Source: Nocardia mangyaensis
GTDB lineage: Bacteria > Actinomycetota > Actinomycetes > Mycobacteriales > Mycobacteriaceae
Direction of reading: 5' to 3'
Assembly (NCBI RefSeq): GCF_001886715.1
Contig: NZ_CP018082.1
Coordinates: forward strand, 6,820,001-6,884,000
DNA length: 64,000 nt
Shown here: positions 56,915 to 64,000 of the stretch, piece after piece
Position numbering within the stretch: the first letter of the stretch is position 1
How the letters are laid out: each line of letters begins with the position of its first letter
Program-made: the position numbers and the translations under genes
The notes under the pieces: model-generated
What the model was told of the DNA's origin: nothing
Database searches by the model: none
Seen by the model: the letters and a program-made list of their open reading frames with translations, nothing else

Positions 56915-58168
56915 TCAGCGCTTCGTCAATGCCGCCATCAGGGCAGACTGGATGTCATGCGACCCGCGGTGTCCACGGAAACGAGTGATCGTGCGCGCAA
57001 AGTCGCGCAGATCGGTGCGGATAGTCGCCGAATCGACCGAGCACACGACATCGAGCAGCGGCCCGATGAGCTCGCTTGCCCGATCCGGATCGCCCAGCGC
57101 GGCATGGACAAGCGCGCGACGGGTGCCGAATCGCGCATGATCGCGGTTCGACGGCAGCGGCCGCGACATCGCCCGCTCGAAGAGCGCGGCAGCCGCGGCG
57201 AGGTTGCCAAGGTCGTACTGGCACCATGCCTCGATGAGGAGTGGGCGACCATGCAGAGCCGAGGGACCGAGGTGCGCCCCTCCTTCGAGGCGATACGCCT
57301 GTTCATACAGGCCGGCGGCCGTCTCCAGGGCGCGCATCGCACCGGTGTGGTCCAGGCCGATCGCGTACCCCTGCGCGGCGCCGAGTGCGGCCAGCCAGCG
57401 GATACGGGGATGGATGGTGCCGTCGTTCAGTACTTTCTCGGTGGGTCCGGTCGTCGCGGAGGAGTCGCCGCGGTAAAGACTTACCACCGCTCGGCGGACA
57501 AGTGCGTAGCTGGTCATGTCATCGTCGCCCGCAGCCGATGACAGCGCGACCGCATGATCGGTCCACCACAGCGATCCTCGGTCGTCACCGCCCTCCTGCG
57601 CCATCCATCCAGCGAACTCGGCGGTGCGGGCGGCGTGCCGCAGCAAGTGACGCTGATCTCGGCCCGCACTCTGCCCAGCGGCGGAGATCGCGACGTGCGC
57701 CTGGGTGATCGCCATCGGCAGCACCAAGCTGGGGCTGCTAGTGCGGCCGAGTCGTTTCGTCTCCTCGAACAACGCGGCCAGCCCGGGCAGGGTATCCGCG
57801 GACGGCGCGGCGGACCGCGGCAGTTCGGTCACCGTGGGCGTGCCGACTTCGCCGACCTCGAATGCCCCGGAGCCGTCGGACCGCAGGTGGAGATTCCATT
57901 GCAGGTACACGTTCTCGCGAGCAAGGAGGCCGGGACCGGAATCGCGCTCCGGCCGGGAAAACTCCGCAGCCAGCGCGTGCAGCTCACCCCCAGCGGACAG
58001 GACCGCATCGCACTTGCGCGACAGTTGCACGGAGGGAGTCTTGTGCCCGTTCTCGATCTTGCTCAGATGGCTCCGGCTGTAATGCACGAGCGCGGCCAAC
58101 TGGCCGAGGGTCAACCCCTGCCGGAGCCGCCGTCGACGCAGCTCGCCACCGAATTCAGCTCGTGTCAT
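56915..58168 (-). CDS. XRE-family HTH regulator with helical-repeat C terminus
   Basis: A 417-residue protein. Residues 1-65 form a Cro/C1-type HTH (LRQGLTLGQLAALVHYSRSH then LSKIENGHKTPS). The remainder is an alpha-helical, TPR-like region (for example LLRHAARTAEFAGWMAQEGG, AMRALETAAGLYEQAYRLEG, LAAAAALFERAMSR). This is the layout of actinobacterial regulators that sit next to small effector or membrane genes. ATG 58168 follows GGGGAAGATC and starts the domain; the frame upstream is unrelated. It is on the same strand as the TIR operon but has its own hairpin end. Confidence 0.88.
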   Translation of the reverse strand: MTRAEFGGELRRRRLRQGLTLGQLAALVHYSRSHLSKIENGHKTPSVQLSRKCDAVLSAGGELHALAAEFSRPERDSGPGLLARENVYLQWNLHLRSDGSGAFEVGEVGTPTVTELPRSAAPSADTLPGLAALFEETKRLGRTSSPSLVLPMAITQAHVAISAAGQSAGRDQRHLLRHAARTAEFAGWMAQEGGDDRGSLWWTDHAVALSSAAGDDDMTSYALVRRAVVSLYRGDSSATTGPTEKVLNDGTIHPRIRWLAALGAAQGYAIGLDHTGAMRALETAAGLYEQAYRLEGGAHLGPSALHGRPLLIEAWCQYDLGNLAAAAALFERAMSRPLPSNRDHARFGTRRALVHAALGDPDRASELIGPLLDVVCSVDSATIRTDLRDFARTITRFRGHRGSHDIQSALMAALTKR

Positions 58169-58387
58169 GATCTTCCCCAGAACCGCCGTCTCCGGCCGCT
58201 GAACTCCCTGCACGACAACACCATCAGCTCGGACCGCGCCGCCCGGCCATACCGAGAGCGCCGCCGTCAGCAACCCTTCGGTTTCCGCGAGTGTACCGCC
58301 GAATCCTGGCCGCGGCATTGGAGACCCCCACGGATGCGGCGCTGGCGCTCGACTGAATATCCCTGTGCAAGAAAGTGATCGACCAGA

Positions 58388-58819
58388 ATGAATACTGACT
58401 ACCGAATCAAGCATCTCGAGATGCTGCAATCGATCATCGCGCGACTGAGTCAGCAGTCCTTCACCGTGCGCGGGTGGTCGGTGACCCTCGTTTCAGTGAT
58501 CTTCGCACTGCTCAGCGCTCAGTCCCAGCACCGATCGGAGTTGATCCTGCTGGCCCTGGCGCCGACGTGGATCTTCTGGGGCCTCGACGGGTACTACCTG
58601 AACCTGGAACGCCGCTACCGGCGCCTGTTCGCCTCGGTGGCGCAACAGCTGCATACACCATCGGACTCCGGGCTACTCCCGTTCGATATGGTCACCGACT
58701 CCACCCACCCGCTGCGCGACCTCGTTCGAGGGGCCACTGCCCCGAGCGTCGCGGCCATCCCCGTAGTTCTCACGGCATTGATACTCGGTTACTGGACGTT
58801 CCTCGTCGTCACGGGTTGA
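58388..58819 (+). CDS. Three-helix membrane protein, divergent from the XRE regulator
   Basis: A 143-residue membrane protein. After a helical N terminus (LEMLQSIIARLSQQSF) come the first helix (RGWSVTLVSVIFALLSAQ), the second (LILLALAPTWIFWGLDGYYL), a polar segment starting NLERRYRRLF, and a third helix near the end (AIPVVLTALILGYWTFLVV). From memory, small membrane proteins with the 'GW-VTL ... W-LDGYYL--ER' pattern occur beside TIR or other defence-type genes; I cannot confirm this here. It faces away from the XRE gene across 219 bp. Its end overlaps the convergent MarR gene by 31 bp. Confidence 0.8.
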   Translation: MNTDYRIKHLEMLQSIIARLSQQSFTVRGWSVTLVSVIFALLSAQSQHRSELILLALAPTWIFWGLDGYYLNLERRYRRLFASVAQQLHTPSDSGLLPFDMVTDSTHPLRDLVRGATAPSVAAIPVVLTALILGYWTFLVVTG

Positions 58820-59298
58820 CCGACAGCCTCCTCGGCTCGCCTGGCCTGCAGCTCGTCCTCGGCGATGAGGGCTTCCAGGGCTGCGGACAAGCGGGTCAGC
58901 GTTGCTACGGTGGCGGCGAATTCGGTGGGGCCGAGGGTATCGGCGAGGCGACGGGCCATGGCGGCGTGCTGGGGGTTGATGCGGCGGATGGCGGCGTCGC
59001 CGTCCGCGGTCATCGCGACCAGTTTGGCCCGTTTGTGCGCGGGGTTGGGGCGGTATTCGCACAGGCCCTTGTCGACCAGGAGATCGGCGATCCGCTGAAC
59101 GCTCTGCCGGGTGATACCCATCGCGCGGGCGATCCCGGCGACCGGTTGCGGTTGCTCCTGGATGGCGGCTATCACCTGCCACCAGGCGACCGAGATGCCG
59201 ACGGGCGAGGACAGGCCGTCACCGATGGTGAGAAACTGGCCGTTGAGCCGGAAGACGGTGAGGGCGGCGGCGTCGAGCAGGTCCTGTTCTTCGTTCAA
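58789..59298 (-). CDS. MarR-family regulator
   Basis: A 169-residue winged-helix protein. The DNA-binding part is IARAMGITRQSVQRIADLLV with the wing YRPNPAHKRAKLVAMTADG. The TTG at 59298 overlaps the DJ-1-like gene stop by four bases (TTGA), which gives the usual N terminus (NEEQDLLDAAALTVFRLNGQ). It is co-transcribed with that gene and probably binds the two TGACA-N6-TGTCA boxes in front of the operon, repressing it until an inducer arrives. Confidence 0.88.
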   Translation of the reverse strand: MNEEQDLLDAAALTVFRLNGQFLTIGDGLSSPVGISVAWWQVIAAIQEQPQPVAGIARAMGITRQSVQRIADLLVDKGLCEYRPNPAHKRAKLVAMTADGDAAIRRINPQHAAMARRLADTLGPTEFAATVATLTRLSAALEALIAEDELQARRAEEAVGQPVTTRNVQ

Positions 59299-59927
59299 GC
59301 CCCTTGGCTCCCTGCGTATTCGGCGAGGGCGGCGTATCCGGCCGGGTCCTTCAGGGCGAACAGTTGGTACCAGGCCCCCAGGACGTGCGGCTCGTAGAGA
59401 TCGAGGCGAGCGAAGATCTCTCGGGCGAATTCGAAGGGGGACATGGAATCCGCGGTGATCACGTCGCGATCGGTGACGGCAGGGGCCTCCACGTAGTGCT
59501 CCGCGCCCGAATATCCGCTGTAGACCAGGAATTCCGCCGCGTTGCTGGTGTGCGCACGGTCGTCGAGCAGCCCTTCCCTGGCGAGTCCGAAGGTGGCGCC
59601 GCAGATCGCGGCGACCGGCACACCGGCCTCGACGAACTGCCTCGCCTTGTGCGCGAAGGGAATCAGATCGTCGCCTTCCCACAGGTCGGCGCCGGGCAGG
59701 ATGAGCATCGCGGAATCCGCCGGGTCGATCTCGGACAGGGCCAGATCGGGCGTCACCTTCATGCGGCCGATCGTGGTGATCGGCTCGGCGCTCAGGCCCA
59801 CGTGTCGCACCTCGAAGCGGCCGGGTTCGCGCTGGAAGTCGGGGTTGGCGATGTGCGCGGTGGCCGCGCCCACCTCCCAATCGGCGAGCGTGTCGTAGAC
59901 GGCTACGTGGACTGTCTTCTTCATCAT
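59295..59927 (-). CDS. DJ-1/PfpI-family protein
   Basis: A 210-residue protein of the class I glutamine amidotransferase-like superfamily. The nucleophile elbow is AAICGATFGLAR (Cys near residue 111), with the acidic residue earlier in LPGADLWEGDD; it ends in a C-terminal helical part. Members are stress chaperones, glyoxalases, hydrolases or isonitrile hydratases; the exact type is unclear. The ATG at 59927 lies directly against the first MarR box. The next gene is the MarR regulator, so the pair is self-controlled. Confidence 0.88.
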   Translation of the reverse strand: MMKKTVHVAVYDTLADWEVGAATAHIANPDFQREPGRFEVRHVGLSAEPITTIGRMKVTPDLALSEIDPADSAMLILPGADLWEGDDLIPFAHKARQFVEAGVPVAAICGATFGLAREGLLDDRAHTSNAAEFLVYSGYSGAEHYVEAPAVTDRDVITADSMSPFEFAREIFARLDLYEPHVLGAWYQLFALKDPAGYAALAEYAGSQGA

Positions 59928-59962
59928 GACAACATGCTGTCATAGTTGACAACATGCTGTCA
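59927..59962. promoter_or_regulatory. Two MarR-type boxes, 20 bp apart
   Basis: TGACAACATGCTGTCA occurs twice, at 59927-59942 and 59947-59962. Each is a TGACA/TGTCA inverted repeat. The start-to-start distance is exactly 20 bp, two helix turns, so two dimers could bind on one face. The first box touches the start codon of the DJ-1-like gene. Confidence 0.8.
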
Positions 59963-60044
59963 ATAAAGTTTTTGCTACCCGGCCGCATCCCGACATCCGT
60001 ACGCTGAGTCCATTCGGTGTGCGACACAAGGAGGTTCCGCCGCG

Positions 60045-60260
60045 ATGACCGATCCGGTGCACGGCCTGACGGGCACCATCACCTCGCCGATCCGGGCCGC
60101 GGGTGCGCTGGGCGAGGTGCTCGTCGCGATTCGCGGGGGCACGGAACTCTACATCGCGCGTGCCGACGAGCCGATCGCGGCCGGGACCACCGTGCTGATC
60201 GTGGCGGTCAACCCGGGCCGGATCGTCGATGTCGTCGTCTGGATTCCGCTCACACCGTAA
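60045..60260 (+). CDS. Small OB-fold (NfeD-like) protein
   Basis: A 71-residue protein almost entirely of beta-strands (LTGTITSPIRAAGALGEVLV, TELYIARADEPIAAGTTVLI, VAVNPGRIVDVVVWIPL). This matches the soluble OB-fold domain of NfeD proteins, without the membrane helices of longer forms. NfeD proteins usually work with SPFH/flotillin proteins, and the flotillin-like gene follows 37 bp downstream. ATG 60045 is the start. Confidence 0.75.
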   Translation: MTDPVHGLTGTITSPIRAAGALGEVLVAIRGGTELYIARADEPIAAGTTVLIVAVNPGRIVDVVVWIPLTP

Positions 60261-60297
60261 CCACCGCAAGAGAACTGAAGACGAGGGAGGGGCTCAC

Positions 60298-61395
60298 ATG
60301 CTGGGCTATCACGTGCCGGATCCCGACGAGGCGATGCTGGTCAGCGGCGCCAAGAGCAAGGACAACACGCCGTTCAAGGTGATCATCGGTCGCGGCACCT
60401 GGGTGATTCCGTTCTTCCGCAAGGTCAGCTACCTGTCGCTGGCCATGTTCGAGTCCGAGATCCAGGAACGTTGCGTCACCAAGCAGGCGATCCAGCTCGA
60501 CGTGCGCGCGGTGATCGCGTTCAAGGTCGCCAACGACACCCAATCGATCGTCAATGCGGCACAACGGTTCCTGTCCGAGCAGGAACGTGAGATGTCGGTC
60601 CTGACGGGCCGGATCTTCTCCGGCCACCTGCGCTCGATCGTCGGCTCGATGACGGTCGAGGAGATCATCCGCGAGCGGCAGAAGCTGGCCGACGAGGTGC
60701 TGGTGGCCTCGAAGGTGGAGATGGGCAATATCGGCCTGTGGGTCGACTCCTTCCAGATCCAGTCCATCGACGACGGCAACCTCGGCTACATCAATGCCCT
60801 TGCCGCACCGCACAATGCGGCCGTACAACGCGACGCGCAGATCGCCCAGGCCCAGGCGGCCCAGCGTTCCGCCGAAGCCGAGCAGGAGTCACTGCGTCGG
60901 CAAGCCGAGTACGAGCGGGAGACCTCCCTGCTGCAGGCGCAGTACCAGCGCGACATCGACAAGGCCAATGCCGAAGCGGCACAGGCCGGTCCGCTCGCCG
61001 ACGCCATCGCCCGTCAGGAAGTCCTCACCGCGCAGGCCGAGCAGGCCCGCAAGAACGCCGACCTGCGCGAACAGGAACTCCAGGCCGAAGTGGTGAAACC
61101 CGCGCAGGCCGAAGCGGAGCGCGTCCGCATTCTCGCCGAGGCCGAAGCCGCCCGCACCCGCATCCAGGCCGATGCCGCCGCCTCCAACAACCGCATCGCC
61201 CTCGACCAGCTCCTGATCGAACAGCTCCCCGAAATCGTCAAGCAGGCCTCCACCGGCCTGGCGAACGCCAACCTCACCGTCCTCAACGGACCGGACGGCG
61301 TCGGCGAACTCGTCAACGGAATGGTCGGCCAGGGGTTGACCGTCTTCAACTCCCTGCAGAAGGCGCTGTCGAACGGTGAGGTCGACAAGGTCTGA
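60298..61395 (+). CDS. SPFH/flotillin-family protein
   Basis: A 365-residue protein: the SPFH domain covers about residues 20-175 (RGTWVIPFFRKVSYLSLAMF; LTGRIFSGHLRSIVGSMTVE; ERQKLADEVLVAS). A long Ala/Glu-rich coiled coil follows (about 190-310, many QAEAE-type heptads) and then a Gly-containing tail. Flotillins gather into ordered membrane areas. GAGGGAGGGG before the ATG at 60298 is a strong ribosome site. There is no N-terminal membrane helix, so anchoring may depend on the SPFH domain or a partner. Confidence 0.9.
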   Translation: MLGYHVPDPDEAMLVSGAKSKDNTPFKVIIGRGTWVIPFFRKVSYLSLAMFESEIQERCVTKQAIQLDVRAVIAFKVANDTQSIVNAAQRFLSEQEREMSVLTGRIFSGHLRSIVGSMTVEEIIRERQKLADEVLVASKVEMGNIGLWVDSFQIQSIDDGNLGYINALAAPHNAAVQRDAQIAQAQAAQRSAEAEQESLRRQAEYERETSLLQAQYQRDIDKANAEAAQAGPLADAIARQEVLTAQAEQARKNADLREQELQAEVVKPAQAEAERVRILAEAEAARTRIQADAAASNNRIALDQLLIEQLPEIVKQASTGLANANLTVLNGPDGVGELVNGMVGQGLTVFNSLQKALSNGEVDKV

Positions 61396-61419
61396 GCACG
61401 CCCTACCGGCCGTGCTCGG

Positions 61420-61953
61420 CTATTCGAGGATGACCAGGCCCGGCCGGTAGGTCCGCATCGCGTTCAGTACCTGCTCGAGCGGTGCGCCCAGCGTGGACCC
61501 CGCCAAGTTCGCCTGGCCGTACCCGAGCCTCCGGTTGGCCTTGGCCATCAACCGCAGCCATCGGGAACTTCGGGCGTAGAACGCATCCGGATCATGCAAG
61601 CCGAGCTGGAGGAAGCGGGCGTGGGAGAACGCTGACGTGCGCACGGTCTGAATGCGCGCGTGCGTGACCTCATCCCATCCGATCCGGCCGTATTGCCGGT
61701 GGACCAGACCGTCGTCGGTCAACACCAGTTCCGGCTTGCGCAGGATCAGGCGGGCTGCCAGGAATACGCCGGCGCAGGTGAAGAACGGAACGCCCAGCAC
61801 ACTCGCGACGAGCGGAAACAGCGGAGCGTCACCGGACAGCACAACCCAGATGCCGCCCGCGACGAGAGCGGCCGCTCCCGCGATCATCCCCACCAGGTAC
61901 AGCACCGACGGGTAGTAGTACGTGGCCGGTCGCGGCACTCCCCCAGAACTCAT
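61420..61953 (-). CDS. Two-helix membrane protein with PH-like domain
   Basis: A 177-residue protein. The helices are SVLYLVGMIAGAAALVAGGI and ASVLGVPFFTCAGVFLAARL, near residues 16-36 and 50-70. The C-terminal part (LVLTDDGLVHRQYGRIGWDE, then ARIQTVRTSAFSH) looks like the small PH-like strands of STM3941-type proteins. Function unknown. It is convergent with the flotillin gene 24 bp away and may simply be a neighbour. Confidence 0.75.
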   Translation of the reverse strand: MSSGGVPRPATYYYPSVLYLVGMIAGAAALVAGGIWVVLSGDAPLFPLVASVLGVPFFTCAGVFLAARLILRKPELVLTDDGLVHRQYGRIGWDEVTHARIQTVRTSAFSHARFLQLGLHDPDAFYARSSRWLRLMAKANRRLGYGQANLAGSTLGAPLEQVLNAMRTYRPGLVILE

Positions 61954-62037
61954 GCCCGCAGTGTAATTCTCCGCTCACCCCACCCGCAGCCCATGACTGC
62001 TGGGGGGTGAACCACCCCTTTCCGGGGGTGCCCGGCG

Positions 62038-62053
62038 TGTGATGCCGATCACT
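62038..62053. promoter_or_regulatory. CRP/GlxR-type cAMP receptor site
   Basis: TGTGATGCCGATCACT fits the consensus TGTGA-N6-TCACA at 9 of 10 positions. It lies 58 bp before the GTG of the MHS transporter, so it would regulate uptake of a carbon source. It is preceded by the hairpin-rich stretch GGGGGGTGAACCACCCC near 62000. Confidence 0.6.
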
Positions 62054-62110
62054 ACCCTTCCAACATCCTGGCGGACAGTTCGAGTGCCGCTACGAGCTTG
62101 GAGGAAAACG

Positions 62111-63445
62111 GTGACTCTCACGAGTAAGGCTGGGCCGCCGCCGGAGCGAGCGGCCGAGAAGCCGACCAGCGTACGCAAAGTCGCGATTGCCAGTTGTATC
62201 GGCACGACCATCGAGTTCTACGACTTCTTCATCTACGGCACCGCGGCCGCGCTGGTGTTTCCCACCGTGTTCTTCCCGGCGCTGGGAGCGACTGCCGGGA
62301 CGGTCGCGTCGTTCGCGACCTTCGCCGTCGCCTTCATCGCTCGGCCTGCCGGTTCGATGCTGTTCGGTCATTTCGGCGATCGGATCGGGCGGAAGAAGAC
62401 GCTCATCTCGACGTTGCTGCTGATGGGCTTGTCCACCTTGCTCATCGGACTGCTGCCCGGCGCGAGCACGATCGGTGTCGCGGCGCCGATACTCCTTGTG
62501 CTGCTGCGGTTCTGCCAGGGCTTCGCCGTCGGCGGCGAGTGGGCGGGCGCCACGCTGCTCACCGCCGAGTACGCACCACCGGGCCAACGCGGGAAATACG
62601 CGCTCTTCCCACAGATCGGGCCCGCGATCGCCTTCTTGTTGTCGTGCGGGACCTTCTTGATCACCGGCGCCGTCCTCGGCGACACCGACAGCGCGTTCCT
62701 CGACTACGGGTGGCGAATTCCGTTCATCTTCTCGATCGTGCTCGTCGCGATCGGCCTCTACATGCGCCTCGCCATCGAGGAGACTCCGGTGTTCCGCGCA
62801 CAGCAGAAGCAGGAGCAGACCGACGAGTCGACGTCACCGAAGCGGTTGCCGTTCCTGGACGCCTGGCAGGAACAGCGCAAGGAGATCCTGCTCGCGGCGG
62901 GTTCGATCGCGATGCTGTTCGCGATGTTCTACATGGGTACCGCGTACCTCACCAGTTACGGAACCAAGACACTCGGACACGACCGGCCCTTCGTCCTGCT
63001 GGTCGGCGTCGGTTCCGCCGTGGTCTTCGGGGCGACGACGGTCGTATCAGCCCTCTACTCCGACCGGATCGGGCGGCGCGTGGTGATCATGACGTCGTGT
63101 GCCGCGGCCATCGTCTGGTCGCTCGCGCTGTTCCCGCTGATCGACACCGGCTCGCCCGTGGCCTTCGCGATCGGGGTGGCGATCACGCTCGCCATCTTCG
63201 GCATCGCCTACGGCCCTTGCGGCGCACTGCTTCCCGAGCTGTTCCACACCCGGTACCGCTACACGGGCGCCGGTCTGGGCTACAACCTGGCCGGGGTGCT
63301 GGGTGGCGCGATTCCGCCGCTGATCGCCACACCGCTCGCCGCGGCATACGGCAGCATCGCGATCGGTGTGATGCTCGCGGTCCTCGGCGTCGTCAGCCTG
63401 ATCTGCACGTGGGCTCTGGCCGAAACGAAAGACGCTGTGCTGTAA
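62111..63445 (+). CDS. MHS-family MFS transporter (metabolite:H+ symporter)
   Basis: A 444-residue permease with 12 likely helices. The family pattern is SCIGTTIEFYDFFIYGTAAA in helix 1 and the MFS loop GHFGDRIGRKKTL between helices 2 and 3, repeated as SDRIGRRVVI in the second half. LLRFCQGFAVGGEWAGA is typical of the MHS (KgtP/ProP/ShiA-like) group, which take up organic acids or osmolytes with protons. GAGGAAAACG before the GTG at 62111 sets the start. A stem-loop ends the unit. The substrate is unknown. Confidence 0.9.
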   Translation: MTLTSKAGPPPERAAEKPTSVRKVAIASCIGTTIEFYDFFIYGTAAALVFPTVFFPALGATAGTVASFATFAVAFIARPAGSMLFGHFGDRIGRKKTLISTLLLMGLSTLLIGLLPGASTIGVAAPILLVLLRFCQGFAVGGEWAGATLLTAEYAPPGQRGKYALFPQIGPAIAFLLSCGTFLITGAVLGDTDSAFLDYGWRIPFIFSIVLVAIGLYMRLAIEETPVFRAQQKQEQTDESTSPKRLPFLDAWQEQRKEILLAAGSIAMLFAMFYMGTAYLTSYGTKTLGHDRPFVLLVGVGSAVVFGATTVVSALYSDRIGRRVVIMTSCAAAIVWSLALFPLIDTGSPVAFAIGVAITLAIFGIAYGPCGALLPELFHTRYRYTGAGLGYNLAGVLGGAIPPLIATPLAAAYGSIAIGVMLAVLGVVSLICTWALAETKDAVL

Positions 63446-63457
63446 GCGAAGACAGGT

Positions 63458-63491
63458 CAGGGGCGGTTGCCGGGTCAGGCAACCGCCCCTG
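63458..63491. terminator. Bidirectional terminator between the MHS gene and metZ
   Basis: Exact 14-bp arms CAGGGGCGGTTGCC / GGCAACCGCCCCTG, 6-nt loop. It lies between the two convergent stop codons (63445 and 63495), where it can end both transcripts. Confidence 0.85.
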
Positions 63492-63494
63492 GCG

Positions 63495-64000
63495 CTAACT
63501 CAGTGCGTGGTCGAGATCGCCGAGGAGGTCTTCGAGGTCCTCGAGGCCGACGGAGATGCGAACCACGCCGTCGCTCAGGCCGATCGAGGCGCGGCCGTCC
63601 GGACCCATCGCCCGGTGGGTGGTGGTGGCGGGGTGGGTGATGAGGGTCTTCGCGTCACCGAGGTTGTTGGAGATGTCGATGATGCGCAGCCGGTTCAGCA
63701 CCTCGAAGGCGCGCTTCTTGCCGTCAGCGCCCGCGAGTTCGAAGGTGACGACGGTGCCGCCGCCCGACATCTGCTCGATGGCCAGGGCATGCTGCGGATG
63801 TGATTCCAGGAAGGGGTATTTCACCCAGTTCACCGACTTGTTGGTCGCCAGGAACTCGGCGACCTTCAGTGCGGAATCGGTGGACTGGCGCACCCGCAGC
63901 GGCATGGTTTCCAGGCCCTTGAGCAGGGTCCAGGCGTTGAAGGGACTCAGGGCGGGACCGGTGTGGCGCATCAGGGTTTTGACGGGGCCGTCGATGTAGT
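63495..64000 (-). CDS. metZ: O-succinylhomoserine sulfhydrylase MetZ, C-terminal part
   Basis: The minus-strand frame is open from the window edge to a stop at 63495 and gives the last 168 residues of a Cys/Met-metabolism PLP enzyme. Marks are GPALSPFNAWTLLKGLETMP, VTFELAGADGKKRAFEVLNR, NLGDAKTLITHPATTTHRAM and VRISVGLEDLEDLLGDLDHA. It makes homocysteine from O-succinylhomoserine and sulfide. The PLP lysine is beyond the edge. Assignment to MetZ rather than cystathionine gamma-synthase or MetY rests on similarity of this tail only. Confidence 0.85.
   Translation of the reverse strand, partial: YIDGPVKTLMRHTGPALSPFNAWTLLKGLETMPLRVRQSTDSALKVAEFLATNKSVNWVKYPFLESHPQHALAIEQMSGGGTVVTFELAGADGKKRAFEVLNRLRIIDISNNLGDAKTLITHPATTTHRAMGPDGRASIGLSDGVVRISVGLEDLEDLLGDLDHALS

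Noticed and set aside
56657-57541. 294-residue plus-strand ORF opposite the XRE gene
   Set aside because: Arginine-rich shadow of the minus-strand regulator, starting in the gene-free gap without homology.

Overview
The window is high-GC actinobacterial chromosome, most likely a Nocardia or close relative in the Mycobacteriales. Grounds: the glnX-glnH-pknG / ackA-pta / fgd block known from Mycobacterium tuberculosis, an MMPL exporter, F420-dependent enzymes, a pupylated-lineage style of GTG/TTG starts with GTGA/ATGA overlaps, and many TetR regulators. No rRNA, tRNA, IS element, prophage or CRISPR array was seen.

Layout. 1-1561: end of tyrosine/homogentisate catabolism (hmgA, fahA). 1777-4044: MMPL transporter. 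4106-5854: TPP riboswitch and thiC. 5865-8547: a decayed serine hydrolase / histidine kinase / response regulator module flanked by two related palindromes. 8624-15690: thioesterase, AHSA1-ArsR pair, ketosynthase, VOC protein, TetR-controlled epoxide hydrolase and a zinc-type COG0523 GTPase with a Zur-like box. 15768-16616: thiD. 16894-28239: regulators, a methyltransferase and a seven-gene acyl-CoA carboxylase operon of the Atu/Liu type (AtuA-like protein, two acyl-CoA dehydrogenases, carboxylase beta and alpha subunits, enoyl-CoA hydratase, TetR). 28305-31941: AhpD-like protein, class III cyclase, ABC exporter. 32035-34870: thiG-thiS-thiO with divergent thiE. 35071-46613: NUDIX protein, glnX-glnH-pknG, convergent ackA-pta, a deazaflavin nitroreductase, a VapBC-type pair and fgd. 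46755-50248: HAD phosphatase, lipoprotein, secreted SGNH hydrolase and acyltransferase. 50215-58819: the accessory cluster of most interest. 58789-64000: MarR/DJ-1 pair, NfeD-like/flotillin pair, membrane protein, MHS transporter and the end of metZ.

Best candidate for an undescribed system: a seven-gene minus-strand operon (56497 down to 50215) that starts with a TIR protein behind an 18-bp perfect palindrome. It continues with a small membrane protein sharing an 'NQNG' motif with the TIR tail, a receiverless LuxR regulator, a VWA protein, a PP2C phosphatase, a membrane kinase with an extracytoplasmic YVTN beta-propeller, and a secreted serine hydrolase. An XRE/TPR-like regulator and a three-helix membrane protein lie just upstream. 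The VWA-PP2C-kinase core resembles the known TerY-type triad; its coupling to TIR, propeller and hydrolase is what looks new.

Three repeat observations also stand out. Two copies of a ~160-bp intergenic element (16733-16893, 20155-20311) fold into three hairpins, with paired compensatory changes between copies. A 32-bp sequence is identical in an intergenic gap (26481-26512) and inside the biotin carboxylase gene (22866-22897), where it seems to be an in-frame insertion. Two homologous palindromes bracket the decayed two-component module.
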